DNA of 64,000 nt from JANQOH01 sp965214495 (GCA_965214495.1 OZ243958.1:2790001-2854000), one strand, 5' to 3'; positions 17,607-26,501 are shown, numbered from the stretch's first letter. Numbers and translations are program-made. The notes: generated by a model from the sequence alone, not told the origin.

Positions 17607-17855
17607 TCATTCGTCCATGCCTACGGCCTGGCGATAGAGATCGAGCAGGGCTTCCTCTTCGGCGCGCTGATGCTTGTTCATCCGGCGCAGTCGCACGAGC
17701 TGGCGGATGATCTTGACCGCGAATCCCGCAGCCTTCGCCTCGGCATACACTTCGCCGATGCCGGAAGCGACGGCTGCCTTGTCTTCTTCCAGCCGCTCGA
17801 TCCGTTCGACGAACGCACGGAGCTGTTCGCCCGCGACCCCGCCGGCATCGTCCAT
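17607..17855 (-). CDS. gapR: GapR family nucleoid protein (DUF2312)
   Basis: The 82-residue helical protein contains EQLRAFVERIERLEEDKAAV and AKAAGFAVKIIRQLVRLR, the classic DUF2312/GapR pattern. GapR of Caulobacter binds overtwisted AT-rich DNA as a dimer of dimers and aids topoisomerases. The family is nearly confined to alphaproteobacteria, which supports the taxon call. ATG 17855 is the family start; an in-frame ATG 17 codons upstream is less likely. It converges with tolB. Confidence 0.9.
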   Translation of the reverse strand: MDDAGGVAGEQLRAFVERIERLEEDKAAVASGIGEVYAEAKAAGFAVKIIRQLVRLRRMNKHQRAEEEALLDLYRQAVGMDE

Positions 17856-17978
17856 CCCTTCGCTCCCCACGATATTACGGCTTTGCCCCGCCGCCGGATC
17901 GCGCAATCATAGGGGGCCGCGCCGGGCCGCGCGAGACCGCGGCCGCATCGGCGCGCGGCGGTTGCGGGGGATCCGGTC

Positions 17979-18569
17979 ATGTCGCACATCGTCTGCCTGC
18001 TGTCCATCGTCGCTTTCGCCGTGTTCTCCGGCGCTTCCGCGGCCGCCGAGTCCATCTCCGGTAAACTGCTGGTTGCCGCGCCTTCGATGCCCGACCCGCG
18101 CTTCGCCGAGACCGTAATCTATATGTGTGTGCACGACGACAACGGGGCGCTCGGCCTGGTTCTCAACCGGCGCATGGGACAGGTTCCCGGAACCGTCATC
18201 GCCGAGCAGTTCGGAATCGAAACCGAGGCGTCGGACGCGGCGATCGCGATGCATTGGGGCGGTCCTGTCGCACTCGGACGGGCCTTCATTCTGCACACCG
18301 ACGACTATGCATCGGAATCGACGGTGCCGGTCGCCGGTGGCATGGCGTTCTCGGTCGACTCCGCCGCGCTTGCCGATCTCGTTGCCGGACGGGGAGCGGC
18401 GCGGGCGATTTTCGTGCTCGGCTATGCCGGCTGGTCAGGCGGCCAGCTCGAAGGCGAGCTCGTGCGCGATGACTGGCTGATCGTCCCGGCGGACTCCGAG
18501 TTCGTATTCGACCGCGATCCGCAAACCATGTGGCGCGCCGCGCTCGACCGGGTCGAGATCGATCTGTGA
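17979..18569 (+). CDS. YqgE/AlgH family protein with N-terminal signal peptide
   Basis: The YqgE domain is clear: SGKLLVAAPSMPDPRFAETVIYMC, GALGLVLNRRMGQ, MHWGGPVALGR and FVLGYAGWSGGQLEGEL. Its function in other bacteria is unsettled. Here the domain is preceded by about 25 residues (SHIVCLLSIVAFAVFSGASA) that read as a cleavable export signal, whereas usual YqgE proteins are cytosolic and start at the SGKLLVA segment. Its stop overlaps the tsaD ATG by one base. Confidence 0.85.
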   Translation: MSHIVCLLSIVAFAVFSGASAAAESISGKLLVAAPSMPDPRFAETVIYMCVHDDNGALGLVLNRRMGQVPGTVIAEQFGIETEASDAAIAMHWGGPVALGRAFILHTDDYASESTVPVAGGMAFSVDSAALADLVAGRGAARAIFVLGYAGWSGGQLEGELVRDDWLIVPADSEFVFDRDPQTMWRAALDRVEIDL

Positions 18570-19603
18570 TGCGGGTTCTGGGGATCGAGACGAGTTGCGA
18601 CGAGACCGCCGCCGCGGTGGTCGACTCGGAACGCCACGTCCGCGCCAACGTCGTCCTCTCGCAACGTGCGGCCCATGCGCCTTATGGCGGCGTGGTGCCG
18701 GAGATCGCGGCACGCAATCATGTCGAACATCTGGACGGATCGATCGCCGAAGCGATGACGCAAGCCGGGTTGACCTTCGACGATCTCGACGGAGTCGCCG
18801 CCACCGCCGGCCCCGGCTTGATCGGTGGTGTCATGGTCGGGTTGACGACCGGCAAGGCCGTCGCTCTGGCGTGCGATATTCCCTTCGTCGCCGTGAACCA
18901 TCTCGAAGCGCACGCGCTCAGTGTGCGTCTGACCGCCGAGGTGCCGTTCCCGTTCCTGCTGCTGTTGATCTCGGGCGGCCATTGCCAATTGCTGAGTGTC
19001 GAGGGAGTCGGCCGCTACCGGCGCTACGGCACCACGCGCGACGACGCGGTCGGGGAGGCGTTCGACAAGGCCGCGCGACTCCTCGGGCTCGGCTATCCCG
19101 GTGGCCCGGTGCTCGAGCGCCTCGCCGCCGGCGGTGACCGTGAGCGTTTTCCCTTGCCGCGACCGCTTGTCGGCCGGCCTGGGTGCGATTTTTCGTTCTC
19201 GGGCCTCAAGACCGCATTGAGGCGAGAGGTGGAGGCCGTGACAGAAGGCATGAGCGAACGGGACCGAGCCGATCTCGCAGCGAGCTTTCACGCCGCCGTC
19301 GAAGATGTGCTCGCGGACCGCCTGGGCAACGCCGCTGCGCGCTTTCGGAGGGAGAACGGCGCCGGCGGGCAGGTCGTGATCGCCGGCGGCGTTGCGGCCA
19401 ACAAGGCGTTGCGCGCGCGCCTCGAAGAAACCGCCCACGCCTTCGGCATGAAATTGGCGGCGCCGCCGCCGGGGCTCTGTACCGACAATGGCGCGATGGT
19501 CGCCTGGGCCGGCGTCGAGCGCCTGCGGCTGGGACTTGTCGATGCTCTGGACGTCGCACCGAGGGCGCGCTGGCCGCTCGATCCCGCGGCGGCGCCGGCA
19601 TGA
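18569..19603 (+). CDS. tsaD: tRNA N6-adenosine threonylcarbamoyltransferase TsaD
   Basis: This 344-residue ASKHA-fold protein starts VLGIETSCDETAAAVV. It has the metal-binding HLEAHALS motif (HxxxH), SGGHCQLL, and the CSDNGAMVAW-equivalent CTDNGAMVAWAG near the end. TsaD adds threonylcarbamoyl to A37 of ANN-reading tRNAs with TsaB and TsaE, which are not in the window. It is coupled to gpsA by a 4-base overlap. Confidence 0.95.
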   Translation: MRVLGIETSCDETAAAVVDSERHVRANVVLSQRAAHAPYGGVVPEIAARNHVEHLDGSIAEAMTQAGLTFDDLDGVAATAGPGLIGGVMVGLTTGKAVALACDIPFVAVNHLEAHALSVRLTAEVPFPFLLLLISGGHCQLLSVEGVGRYRRYGTTRDDAVGEAFDKAARLLGLGYPGGPVLERLAAGGDRERFPLPRPLVGRPGCDFSFSGLKTALRREVEAVTEGMSERDRADLAASFHAAVEDVLADRLGNAAARFRRENGAGGQVVIAGGVAANKALRARLEETAHAFGMKLAAPPPGLCTDNGAMVAWAGVERLRLGLVDALDVAPRARWPLDPAAAPA

Positions 19604-20610
19604 GCGCGGTCGCGGTTCTCGGCGCCGGCGCATGGGGTACGGCGCTGGCCATCCACATCGCGCGCCAGGGCCACGCGGTGGAGCTCTGGGCGCGCCGCGC
19701 CGATCACGCGGCCGCGCTGCAAGAGACCCGCGAGAACGCGCAACGCCTCCCTGGGGCCCCGCTGTCGCCGGGAATCCAGGTGACCGACCGCTTGCGGCCG
19801 ACGGCCCCGGTGGTTCTGCTGGCGGTGCCCGCCCAGGCCGCGCGCCAGGTTTGCGCCGCACTTGCCTCGACGGAAGCGGCGCGCGCCGATATCGTGATCT
19901 GCTGCAAGGGAATCGAGCGCGAGAGCGGCAGCCTGATTGGCGCCGTGGTCCGCGAGTGCTTGCCGCGCGCGCGCGCCGCCGTGCTCACCGGCCCTGGCTT
20001 CGCTGCCGAAGTGGCGGCTGGCCTGCCCACCGCCGTCACGCTGGCCTGCGCCGATGCGGAGACCGGCCGGCGGCTTACCGCTCTATTCGGCGCGGAGACC
20101 TTCCGTCCATACTGGACCGACGACGTGATCGGGGCGCAGATCGGCGGTGCGGTGAAGAACGTCATGGCGATCGCCTGCGGCATCGCTGCCGGGCGCGGCT
20201 TCGGCGAGAATACCCGCGCCGCCCTGATAACGCGCGGTCTTGCCGAAATGACCCGGCTCGCCGTGGCGCTCGGCGGACGCGCCGAAACCCTGAACGGGCT
20301 GTCCGGGATCGGCGACCTTGCGCTTACCTGCACCAGCACCCAGTCACGCAACTACGCTTTCGGCACCGCGCTTGGCGGCGGGATGCCGCTCGCCGAGGCG
20401 CTCGCCGCCCGGCGCGCGGTCGTGGAAGGCTACGCCAGCGTCCCCGCTGTCGCGGCGTTAGCTGCGCGGCGCGATGTCGACATGCCCATCGTGCGCGCGG
20501 TCGAGGCTGTCCTGCATCGTGGCGCCGATCTCGAAGCGACCGTCCACGGTCTGCTGACCCGGCCCTTCCGCGCCGAGGCTGAACAGGTCAATCGCGCAGC
20601 AACTCGTTGA
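19600..20610 (+). CDS. gpsA: Glycerol-3-phosphate dehydrogenase [NAD(P)+] GpsA
   Basis: This 336-residue enzyme makes sn-glycerol-3-phosphate from dihydroxyacetone phosphate for phospholipid synthesis. It shows the Rossmann motif VAVLGAGAWGTALA, the catalytic-lysine segment GGAVKNVMAIACGIA, and the LSGIGDLALTCTS motif. The ATG overlaps the tsaD stop. Its last 23 bases overlap the convergent dapD gene. Confidence 0.95.
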   Translation: MSAVAVLGAGAWGTALAIHIARQGHAVELWARRADHAAALQETRENAQRLPGAPLSPGIQVTDRLRPTAPVVLLAVPAQAARQVCAALASTEAARADIVICCKGIERESGSLIGAVVRECLPRARAAVLTGPGFAAEVAAGLPTAVTLACADAETGRRLTALFGAETFRPYWTDDVIGAQIGGAVKNVMAIACGIAAGRGFGENTRAALITRGLAEMTRLAVALGGRAETLNGLSGIGDLALTCTSTQSRNYAFGTALGGGMPLAEALAARRAVVEGYASVPAVAALAARRDVDMPIVRAVEAVLHRGADLEATVHGLLTRPFRAEAEQVNRAATR

Positions 20611-21430
20611 TCGACGTCTTGGCGCGTGTGCCTTCATCGACGCGCTTGACGATCACGGCGCAGTAGAGCGCCGGCGCACCGGCGGCTCCCGGCAGGCTGC
20701 CCGGCACGACGACCGATCGGGCCGGCACGCGACCCGAAGTGATGGCGCCGGTCGCGCGGTCGACGATTTTCGTCGAGGCGCCGATGAAGACCCCCATCGC
20801 CAGAACTGCGCCGGTTTCGACGATCACGCCTTCGGCGACCTCGGAGCGAGCGCCGATGAAGCAGTCGTCTTCGACGATGACCGGCCCGGCTTGCAGCGGT
20901 TCGAGCACGCCGCCGATCCCGACGCCGCCGGAGATATGGCAATTGCGGCCGATCTGGGCGCAACTGCCGACCGTCGCCCACGTATCGATCATCGTGCCCG
21001 AGTCGACACGGGCTCCCAGATTGACGAAAGACGGCATCAGAACCACGTTCGGCGCGATATAGGCCGAATGCCGCACCACGCAGTTCGGCACGGCGCGGAA
21101 CCCGGCCGCGCGAAAATCGTCGCCGGTCCAGCCGCTGAATTTCGACTCTACCTTGTCCCACCAGACACCGCCGCCGGGACCGCCTTCGCAGGTCGTCATG
21201 TCGTTGAGGCGGAACGAGAGCAGCACCGCTTTTTTCAACCATTGGTTGACCCGCCAGACGCCATCGCGCTTTTCCGCCACGCGAAAGCGGCCGCGGTCCA
21301 GGCCGTCGAGCGCAGCCTCCACCGCGTCGCGCGCCTCGCCGCGCGTCGCCGGGCCGATCGCCTCGCGCGCCTTCCACGCCGCTTCCACGGCCGTTTCGAT
21401 GAGCCGGGCGTCCCCGGTGCTTCCGTTCAT
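20588..21430 (-). CDS. dapD: 2,3,4,5-tetrahydropyridine-2,6-dicarboxylate N-succinyltransferase DapD
   Basis: At 280 residues it has the normal DapD build. The N-terminal helical domain (AVEAALDGLDRGRFRVAEK) is followed by a left-handed beta helix of hexapeptide repeats (about 105-240, including VGGVLEPLQAGPVIVEDDC) and a C-terminal segment. It acts in the succinylase branch of lysine and diaminopimelate synthesis. The 3' end overlaps gpsA tail to tail. The small membrane protein gene lies next downstream-side on the same strand. Confidence 0.95.
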   Translation of the reverse strand: MNGSTGDARLIETAVEAAWKAREAIGPATRGEARDAVEAALDGLDRGRFRVAEKRDGVWRVNQWLKKAVLLSFRLNDMTTCEGGPGGGVWWDKVESKFSGWTGDDFRAAGFRAVPNCVVRHSAYIAPNVVLMPSFVNLGARVDSGTMIDTWATVGSCAQIGRNCHISGGVGIGGVLEPLQAGPVIVEDDCFIGARSEVAEGVIVETGAVLAMGVFIGASTKIVDRATGAITSGRVPARSVVVPGSLPGAAGAPALYCAVIVKRVDEGTRAKTSINELLRD

Positions 21431-21443
21431 CGTTTTTCTCTCG

Positions 21444-21665
21444 TCAGGGCCTGGTGAACGCCCGAATGATAGCTCCGAAGAATATCATGGCCAGACCGAA
21501 CACAAGCCCCATGGTCATCGTGCCCGTGAATTCAAGAATTTCCTGTTTCTCCATATCGCCGATGTCTTCTGCAAACGGCACTGCACAGGAGCCCATCAGC
21601 CCGAAGACTCCGACTATCAAGACGGCCAAACCTCCCCAGAGAAGAAACCTCGCGACGGCTCTCAT
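21444..21665 (-). CDS. Small two-helix membrane protein, unknown function
   Basis: The 73-residue protein has two hydrophobic segments, about residues 8-27 (LLWGGLAVLIVGVFGLMG) and 50-68 (MGLVFGLAMIFFGAII), with an acidic linker. I do not recognise the family. It lies 13 bases upstream of dapD on the same strand and so may be co-transcribed with it. The coding call rests on the clean hydrophobic pattern and tight spacing. Confidence 0.5.
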   Translation of the reverse strand: MRAVARFLLWGGLAVLIVGVFGLMGSCAVPFAEDIGDMEKQEILEFTGTMTMGLVFGLAMIFFGAIIRAFTRP

Positions 21666-21793
21666 AATTTCCCGGATTACAGGTTATCGTTTCGGATTCG
21701 GCGAAGGCGCGGCCAGAACGATCCGGCGGCGCCGGGCGCTCTCGTCATCATTCGAAATCCACCGACGAACGGAGCACCCTAAACAGGCGCCTG

Positions 21794-22477
21794 TCAACGG
21801 CCCGCGCGCCCCCGCTCCAGGCGGCGGGCGGCGTCGATCAGCCAACGGTCGAGCCGGTCGATGACGTGATCGACTCCGGGCGCCGCCGCGTCGCGACCGT
21901 TTCGCAACCACACCGTCGTCATGCCGCGCGCCGCCGCGGGCTCGAGGTTGACGAGTGAATCCTCGAAGAACGCCGCGCGTTCACCACGCACCCGATGTGT
22001 ATCGACCAGCCGGTCATAGGCGTGGTCGAGGGGTTTCGGCACGTAGTCCGCGGCCGCAATGTCGAAGACCGACTCGAAGTGACGCGCGATGTCCAGCCGG
22101 TCGAGCACCCGCTCGGCATGGGTCGCCGAGCCGTTGGTGAACACAAGTTTGCGCCCCGGAAGCAACGCGAGCGCCGCCGCCAACCGCGGCGCCGGAGCAA
22201 GGACCGAATGGTCGATGTCATGCACATAGTCGAGAAACGAGACCGGATCGACGCCGTGATTCACCATCAGCCCGCGCAGGGTGGTGCCGTAAGCGCGGAA
22301 ATAGTTCTTTTGCAGCCGTCGCGCGGCAGCCCGGTCGATGCCGAGCGCAGCGGAGATATAGGAGCCCATACGCATGTCGATCTGGCTGAACAGGTTGGAT
22401 TCGACCGGATAGAGCGTGTTGTCGAGATCGAATATCCAGCAGTCGATCTCGCTCAGGAGCGCTGGCGGGTTGGTCAT
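21794..22477 (-). CDS. HAD-family pyrimidine 5'-nucleotidase-like hydrolase
   Basis: A 227-residue haloacid-dehalogenase-type phosphatase. Motif I is WIFDLDNTLYPVESNLF, motif II KLVFTNGSATHAERVL, and the motif III-IV region AADYVPKPLDHAYD and AAFFEDSLVNLEPAAARGM. The combination matches the SDT1-like pyrimidine 5'-nucleotidase group that dephosphorylates UMP and CMP. ATG 22477 begins the homology, although the frame is open further upstream. It is divergent from the ABC transporter genes. Confidence 0.85.
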   Translation of the reverse strand: MTNPPALLSEIDCWIFDLDNTLYPVESNLFSQIDMRMGSYISAALGIDRAAARRLQKNYFRAYGTTLRGLMVNHGVDPVSFLDYVHDIDHSVLAPAPRLAAALALLPGRKLVFTNGSATHAERVLDRLDIARHFESVFDIAAADYVPKPLDHAYDRLVDTHRVRGERAAFFEDSLVNLEPAAARGMTTVWLRNGRDAAAPGVDHVIDRLDRWLIDAARRLERGRAGR

Positions 22478-22604
22478 CGCCGCATGGTGCCGAAGGGGAC
22501 GGCCCGGCGCAATTCCGCCGACGCACGGACCGACGTTGACCCGGGCGCCGGCGAGCGTTAGCCAGAGGCGCAGTGCCCGCCCGAACCGGCCTCCGACAAC
22601 CCTC

Positions 22605-23360
22605 ATGTCCGATCCCGCCATCCGGGTCGTCGATCTGACCAAGCGATTCGGCCCGGTCCTGGCCGTCGATTCGGTCAGTTTCACCGTCGCGAGCGGTGAG
22701 ACCGCGGCGCTGCTCGGGGGGAACGGCGCCGGCAAGACGACGATCCTCGGCATGTTGCTCGGACTGGTCGCGCCCACTTCCGGGACCGTGGTCGCGCTCG
22801 GCCGCGACATGCGGCGCCACCGTCATCGTGCGTTGGGCCGGATGAACTTCTCGTCTCCTTATGTCGATCTGCCGCACCGCCTGACGGTGCGTGAGAACCT
22901 GACCGTTTACGGCCACCTCTACGGTCTCGACCGATTGACGCTGCGGATTGCCGGGCTCGCCGCCGACCTCGATCTCGCCGCGGTGCTGGATCGCACGGTC
23001 GGAACCCTTTCGGCCGGTCAGAAGACCCGCGTTGCACTCGCCAAGGCGCTGCTCAATCGGCCGGCGCTGTTGCTGCTCGACGAGCCGACGGCTTCGCTCG
23101 ACCCGGAGACCGCCGACGACGTGCGCCGCTATCTCGAGGCCTGGCGGCGGCGCACGGACGCGACGATCCTGCTCGCGTCCCACAACATGGCCGAGGTCGA
23201 GCGCCTGTGTAGCGAAGTGATCATGTTGAAGGCGGGCCGGGTGGTCGATCGGGGGGCGCCCGCAGCGTTGCTCGCCCGTTACGGGCGCGGCGACCTCGAG
23301 CAGGTCTTTCTCGACATCGCGCGCGGCGGCGCCCGCCCCGCCGCCGGGAATGAGACATGA
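22605..23360 (+). CDS. ABC transporter ATP-binding protein (ABC-2 type exporter)
   Basis: This 251-residue ATPase has Walker A GGNGAGKTT, a signature LSAGQKTRVALAKALL, Walker B LLLLDEPTASLDPET and the switch His in LLASHNMAEVERLC. The Q-loop glutamine is not obvious (MNFSSPYVDLPH). It pairs with the ABC-2 permease gene starting four bases before its stop. The substrate is unknown. Because the permease frame is broken, the system may be inactive unless the shift is a sequencing error. Confidence 0.88.
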   Translation: MSDPAIRVVDLTKRFGPVLAVDSVSFTVASGETAALLGGNGAGKTTILGMLLGLVAPTSGTVVALGRDMRRHRHRALGRMNFSSPYVDLPHRLTVRENLTVYGHLYGLDRLTLRIAGLAADLDLAAVLDRTVGTLSAGQKTRVALAKALLNRPALLLLDEPTASLDPETADDVRRYLEAWRRRTDATILLASHNMAEVERLCSEVIMLKAGRVVDRGAPAALLARYGRGDLEQVFLDIARGGARPAAGNET

Positions 23361-24155
23361 ACGGCACCTCGCGCCGCGTCGCTGCGATCGTCTTGCGCCA
23401 CTACTATCTGTTGCGCGGTTCGTGGCCCCGGATCATCGACATCCTCTACTGGCCGGCGCTGCAAATGGTGCTGTGGGGGTTCATCACCCTCTATCTTCAT
23501 CGAGAACTCGAGCTGGGTGGCGCAGGCCGCCGGAGTCCTGCTGTCCGCGGCGCTGCTGTGGGACGTGCTGTTCCGCGGCCAGATCAGCTTGTTTCTGGGG
23601 TTCCTCGAAGAGGTCTGGTCGCGCAACCTCGCCAACCTGCTGGTCAGCCCGCTGCGCCCCGGGGAACTCGCCTTGGCCTTGGTGATCGCGAGCCTCGCGC
23701 GGACCCTGATCGGCGTCAGCGGTGCGGCGGCGCTGGCGCTCGTGCTGTTCGATTTCTCCATCTTCGCGCTCGGCCTGCCGTTGATCGCGTTCTTCATCAA
23801 TCTCATCGCCTTCGGCTGGGCGCTCGGTCTCGTGGTCAGCGGCCTCGTGCTCCGTTTCGGTCTGGGCGCGGAGGGTCTGGGTTGGGCGGTGGTGTTCCTC
23901 ATCCAACCCGTGAGCGGCGTCTATTATCCGATCGCCGTGCTGCCGGACTGGCTGCAACCGGTCGCTGCGGCACTGCCGTCGTCGCATCTGTTCGAAGGGA
24001 TGCGGGCGGTGCTGATCGACTCGGCGTTCCGCGCCGACCTGCTGGTCAATGCGGTGGTTCTCAACGTCGTCTGGCTGGCGGTCGGGGTCGGCGGCTTTTT
24101 GTTCATCGTACGCCAGGCGCGCGAGCGCGGGCTGATTCTGCAAACCGGCGAGTGA
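23357..24155 (+). pseudogene. ABC-2 type permease with a single frameshift
   Basis: The first frame (from ATG 23357) reads RRVAAIVLRHYYLLRGSWPR and FITLYLHRE, then loses sense. A second frame resumes at once with SSWVAQAAGVLLSAALLWDV and continues with about five membrane segments to the stop at 24155. Joining the two gives one normal permease of about 265 residues. The break is at about 23504-23509, where one extra base in the GAGAACTCG run would restore HRENSSW. It is either a recent mutation or a one-base sequence error; the rest shows no decay. Confidence 0.85.
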
Positions 24156-24165
24156 GGCCACGAGC

Positions 24166-24804
24166 ATGAACCAGGGCGAAACCACGACACGATGGTGGTG
24201 GGTGCGGCATGCGCCCGTCACGGCCAATCGGGGCCGTATGTACGGCGCTTCGGATCCACCGTGCGATCTCGACGACACGGAGAGTTTCGCAGGTCTCGCC
24301 GGCCATCTCCCCGCCGGGGCGGTCTGGGTGACGAGCCACCTCAGGCGGGCGCGCGACACCGCCGCGACGATCCTGCGAAATCGCGGCGAAAGTGTCGAAC
24401 CCCGGATCGAGACGGCGTTCGGCGAACAGAACTTCGGCGAATGGCAGGGAACGCCCTACGATGCCGTGGATCGCATCCCGGACAAGCCGCCGCATCGCTT
24501 CTGGTTCACCACGCCGGGCCACCGGCCGCCGGGCGGAGAATCGTTCCTGGATCTGATCGCCAGAGTGGTGCCGGTCATCGAGAGGCTCACCCGCGAGCAC
24601 ACCGGCCGCGATGTCGTCGCCGTCGCCCATGGCGGGCCGATTCGCGCCGCTATCGCGCACGCGCTCGACCTCGACGCAGACGGCGCTTTCGCGTTCGTGA
24701 CCGACAATCTTTCGGTCACGCGGCTCGACCGTGTGGTGAGCGCGGAACCGGGCGCGGACTGGCGGGTTCACTACATCAATCGGGCGCCGCGCTGGATTTT
24801 CTGA
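24166..24804 (+). CDS. Histidine phosphatase family protein, possibly CobC-like alpha-ribazole phosphatase
   Basis: A 212-residue branch-1 histidine phosphatase. The phosphohistidine motif is WWVRHAPVTAN (RHA instead of the common RHG). Next come VTSHLRRARDTAATI, FGEQNFGEWQG and the second catalytic His in VAVAHGGPIRAAI. The GRMYGASDPPCDLDD stretch resembles CobC. CobD is encoded 0.8 kb away on the other strand, so removal of the alpha-ribazole phosphate in cobalamin assembly is a reasonable guess, not proven. Confidence 0.75.
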   Translation: MNQGETTTRWWWVRHAPVTANRGRMYGASDPPCDLDDTESFAGLAGHLPAGAVWVTSHLRRARDTAATILRNRGESVEPRIETAFGEQNFGEWQGTPYDAVDRIPDKPPHRFWFTTPGHRPPGGESFLDLIARVVPVIERLTREHTGRDVVAVAHGGPIRAAIAHALDLDADGAFAFVTDNLSVTRLDRVVSAEPGADWRVHYINRAPRWIF

Positions 24805-24814
24805 TAATTCGCAC

Positions 24815-24824
24815 GATATAATAG
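24815..24824 (+). promoter_or_regulatory. Probable -10 box of the SYLF gene
   Basis: A perfect TATAAT at 24817-24822 stands in an AT-rich gap (TCTGATAATTCGCACGA before it) that contrasts with the GC-rich surroundings, 75 bases upstream of the SYLF start. No good -35 hexamer is seen at 16-18 bases. Confidence 0.45.
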
Positions 24825-24896
24825 ATGTATGTCGCCAATTTCAGACGTGTTTTCGCCGGGGGACATCGGTCCGGCGAGAACGGGGAGACCATCGGC

Positions 24897-25619
24897 ATGA
24901 CTCGACCCGGACGATCCTTTCTCCGCCGCGCCCTGGCTGTCGCGGCGTTCGCCTGGTTCGCCGCTGCGGCGCCGGCGGCGGCCAACGAGGCGCAGAAGCT
25001 GATCGATGACTCGGCATCGGCATTACGCGCGCTCGTTGACGATCGGGCGGTGTGGGACGGTTTTCGGCCCTGGTTCCGCGACGCGAAGGCGGTTGTGTTG
25101 GCGCCCGACATCATCGAGGCGGGTCTCGTCTTCGGCGGCGCCGGCGGTCAGTGCCTCATCGTCGCGCGCGGCGCCGGCGGCGATTGGTCGGCGCCGTCGT
25201 TCTGCATGTTCGGCGAAGCAAGCGTCGGGTTGCAGTTCGGCTTCCAGAAATCCGAGATGGTCATGCTGGTCATGACCGACGGAGCGCTGGCGGAGCTGAT
25301 GGCGGGCAGGGCCCGGTTCGGCGGCGAGGCCGGCCTCGCCGCCGGCCTTGTCGGTCACGGCGTGAAGCGCGGGACGACATTGCAATTCGAGATGGATATC
25401 GTCGCCCTGTCGCGAAACCAGGGTTTCTATGGCGGCGTCGTTCTCGACGGCGGTTGGATCACCCCCGACAGCGCATTCAACCAAGCCTATTACGGCCGCG
25501 CGGTCACCGCACAGCACATCCTGGTTGACCGGCGCGTCACCAATCCGGCGGTCGAGGGCTTACTCGCCGTGCTGAAACAGGCCGATCAGGCCGACTACGC
25601 CGAGAGCCAGCGTGACTAG
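24897..25619 (+). CDS. SYLF/YSC84-domain lipid-binding protein, exported
   Basis: The 240-residue protein has an Arg-rich start and hydrophobic core (LAVAAFAWFAAAAPAAA) as a signal peptide, then the SYLF domain. Domain marks are AKAVVLAPDIIEAGLVFGG, SFCMFGEASVGLQFGFQ and the ending FYGGVVLDGGWITPDSAFNQAYYG. Such domains bind phosphoinositide-like lipids in eukaryotes; the bacterial role is unclear, probably periplasmic. ATG 24897 gives a proper signal peptide; an in-frame ATG at 24825 is too far upstream. Its last 60 bases overlap the convergent cobD-like gene. Confidence 0.85.
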   Translation: MTRPGRSFLRRALAVAAFAWFAAAAPAAANEAQKLIDDSASALRALVDDRAVWDGFRPWFRDAKAVVLAPDIIEAGLVFGGAGGQCLIVARGAGGDWSAPSFCMFGEASVGLQFGFQKSEMVMLVMTDGALAELMAGRARFGGEAGLAAGLVGHGVKRGTTLQFEMDIVALSRNQGFYGGVVLDGGWITPDSAFNQAYYGRAVTAQHILVDRRVTNPAVEGLLAVLKQADQADYAESQRD

Positions 25620-26501
25620 GGTAACGGCAAGACGGTGCAGGCCGCACGCTGCATCGATATCGTTGGGGCCCACTTGCGGGCGCCCGCGACCGATCCACGA
25701 GCGGGCGACGACGCGGCCCGCGTAGCGTTGCGGCCCCGCCAATGAAATTCCCAGTGCCGTAGCCGCCGCCGCGACCGGCCAGTTTGCGCCCGCCACGCCG
25801 CGCAGGCCGGCAAGCGCCGGCCGACCGCTCAGCGCTGCCGCCGCAACCAGCGCCAGCCCGGCGAGCCGGTCGGGGAGCCAGCATACGAGGCGACGAAGCC
25901 GCCGCGGTACCGCACCGAAAGGACCGTTACCGGCCGCCGCGGCAAGGCCGTCGATCAGCCAGTAACCGACAATGCCGGGCGTCCCGGCCGCGGCGGCGTA
26001 GAGCACCGGCGCTGCCCAGCGCCCCGCGAAGCGGCGCATCAGTGCTTCGACCCCGGTCCGCGCCATGCCGTGATCGTCGAGATGGACCGGATCGCGCATG
26101 GAAAGGCGGGCGAGTGCGGCCTCCGCAGCAGCGCCGTCGCGAACCGCCAGCGCCTGTCCGAGGTCGCGCAGCGAGTCGGCGCTTTCGCGTTGATCGATCA
26201 GGGCAGCGATGAGGAACAGCACGGGCAGCCAGAACACGGGCTGCTCTCGTGCCACGGCCTCGAGCGTGAGGCCGCCGGCGGCGGCGAGAGCGACCAGGAC
26301 CGTGGCGGTGAGACCGCCGCGAACACGAAGTGCGCGCCGCCCTCTCGATTCACGGTCGAGTTTCTCCGCGCACCAGCGCGTCACTCGATCGACCGCGATC
26401 ATGGGGTGCCAGCGCCAGCGTCCGCGCCACAGGGGCGAGCCGGCGTAGGCGTCGAACAGAATCGCGGCCAGGAGGACGAAGAGCGTATCGAGATCGATCA
26501 C
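25560..26501 (-). CDS. cobD: Adenosylcobinamide-phosphate synthase, CobD/CbiB family
   Basis: The 313-residue membrane protein has several hydrophobic segments. The N-terminal region reads DAYAGSPLWRGRWRWHPMIAVDRVTRW, close to the CobD pattern of G-P-HP near residue 30. It also has SMRDPVHLDDHGMARTGVEAL and APVLYAAAAGTPGIVGYW, matching the conserved blocks. The family joins an aminopropanol linker to adenosylcobyric acid. Some motif residues differ from the consensus (HPMI for HPV), so divergence is possible. No other cob genes are visible apart from the CobC-like phosphatase. Confidence 0.78.
   Translation of the reverse strand: MIDLDTLFVLLAAILFDAYAGSPLWRGRWRWHPMIAVDRVTRWCAEKLDRESRGRRALRVRGGLTATVLVALAAAGGLTLEAVAREQPVFWLPVLFLIAALIDQRESADSLRDLGQALAVRDGAAAEAALARLSMRDPVHLDDHGMARTGVEALMRRFAGRWAAPVLYAAAAGTPGIVGYWLIDGLAAAAGNGPFGAVPRRLRRLVCWLPDRLAGLALVAAAALSGRPALAGLRGVAGANWPVAAAATALGISLAGPQRYAGRVVARSWIGRGRPQVGPNDIDAACGLHRLAVTLVTLALGVVGLIGLFQHGE

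Noticed and set aside
20588..20610. The gpsA/dapD tail overlap as a sign of a frameshift
   Set aside because: Both proteins have normal length and ends; a 23-base convergent overlap is ordinary in compact genomes.
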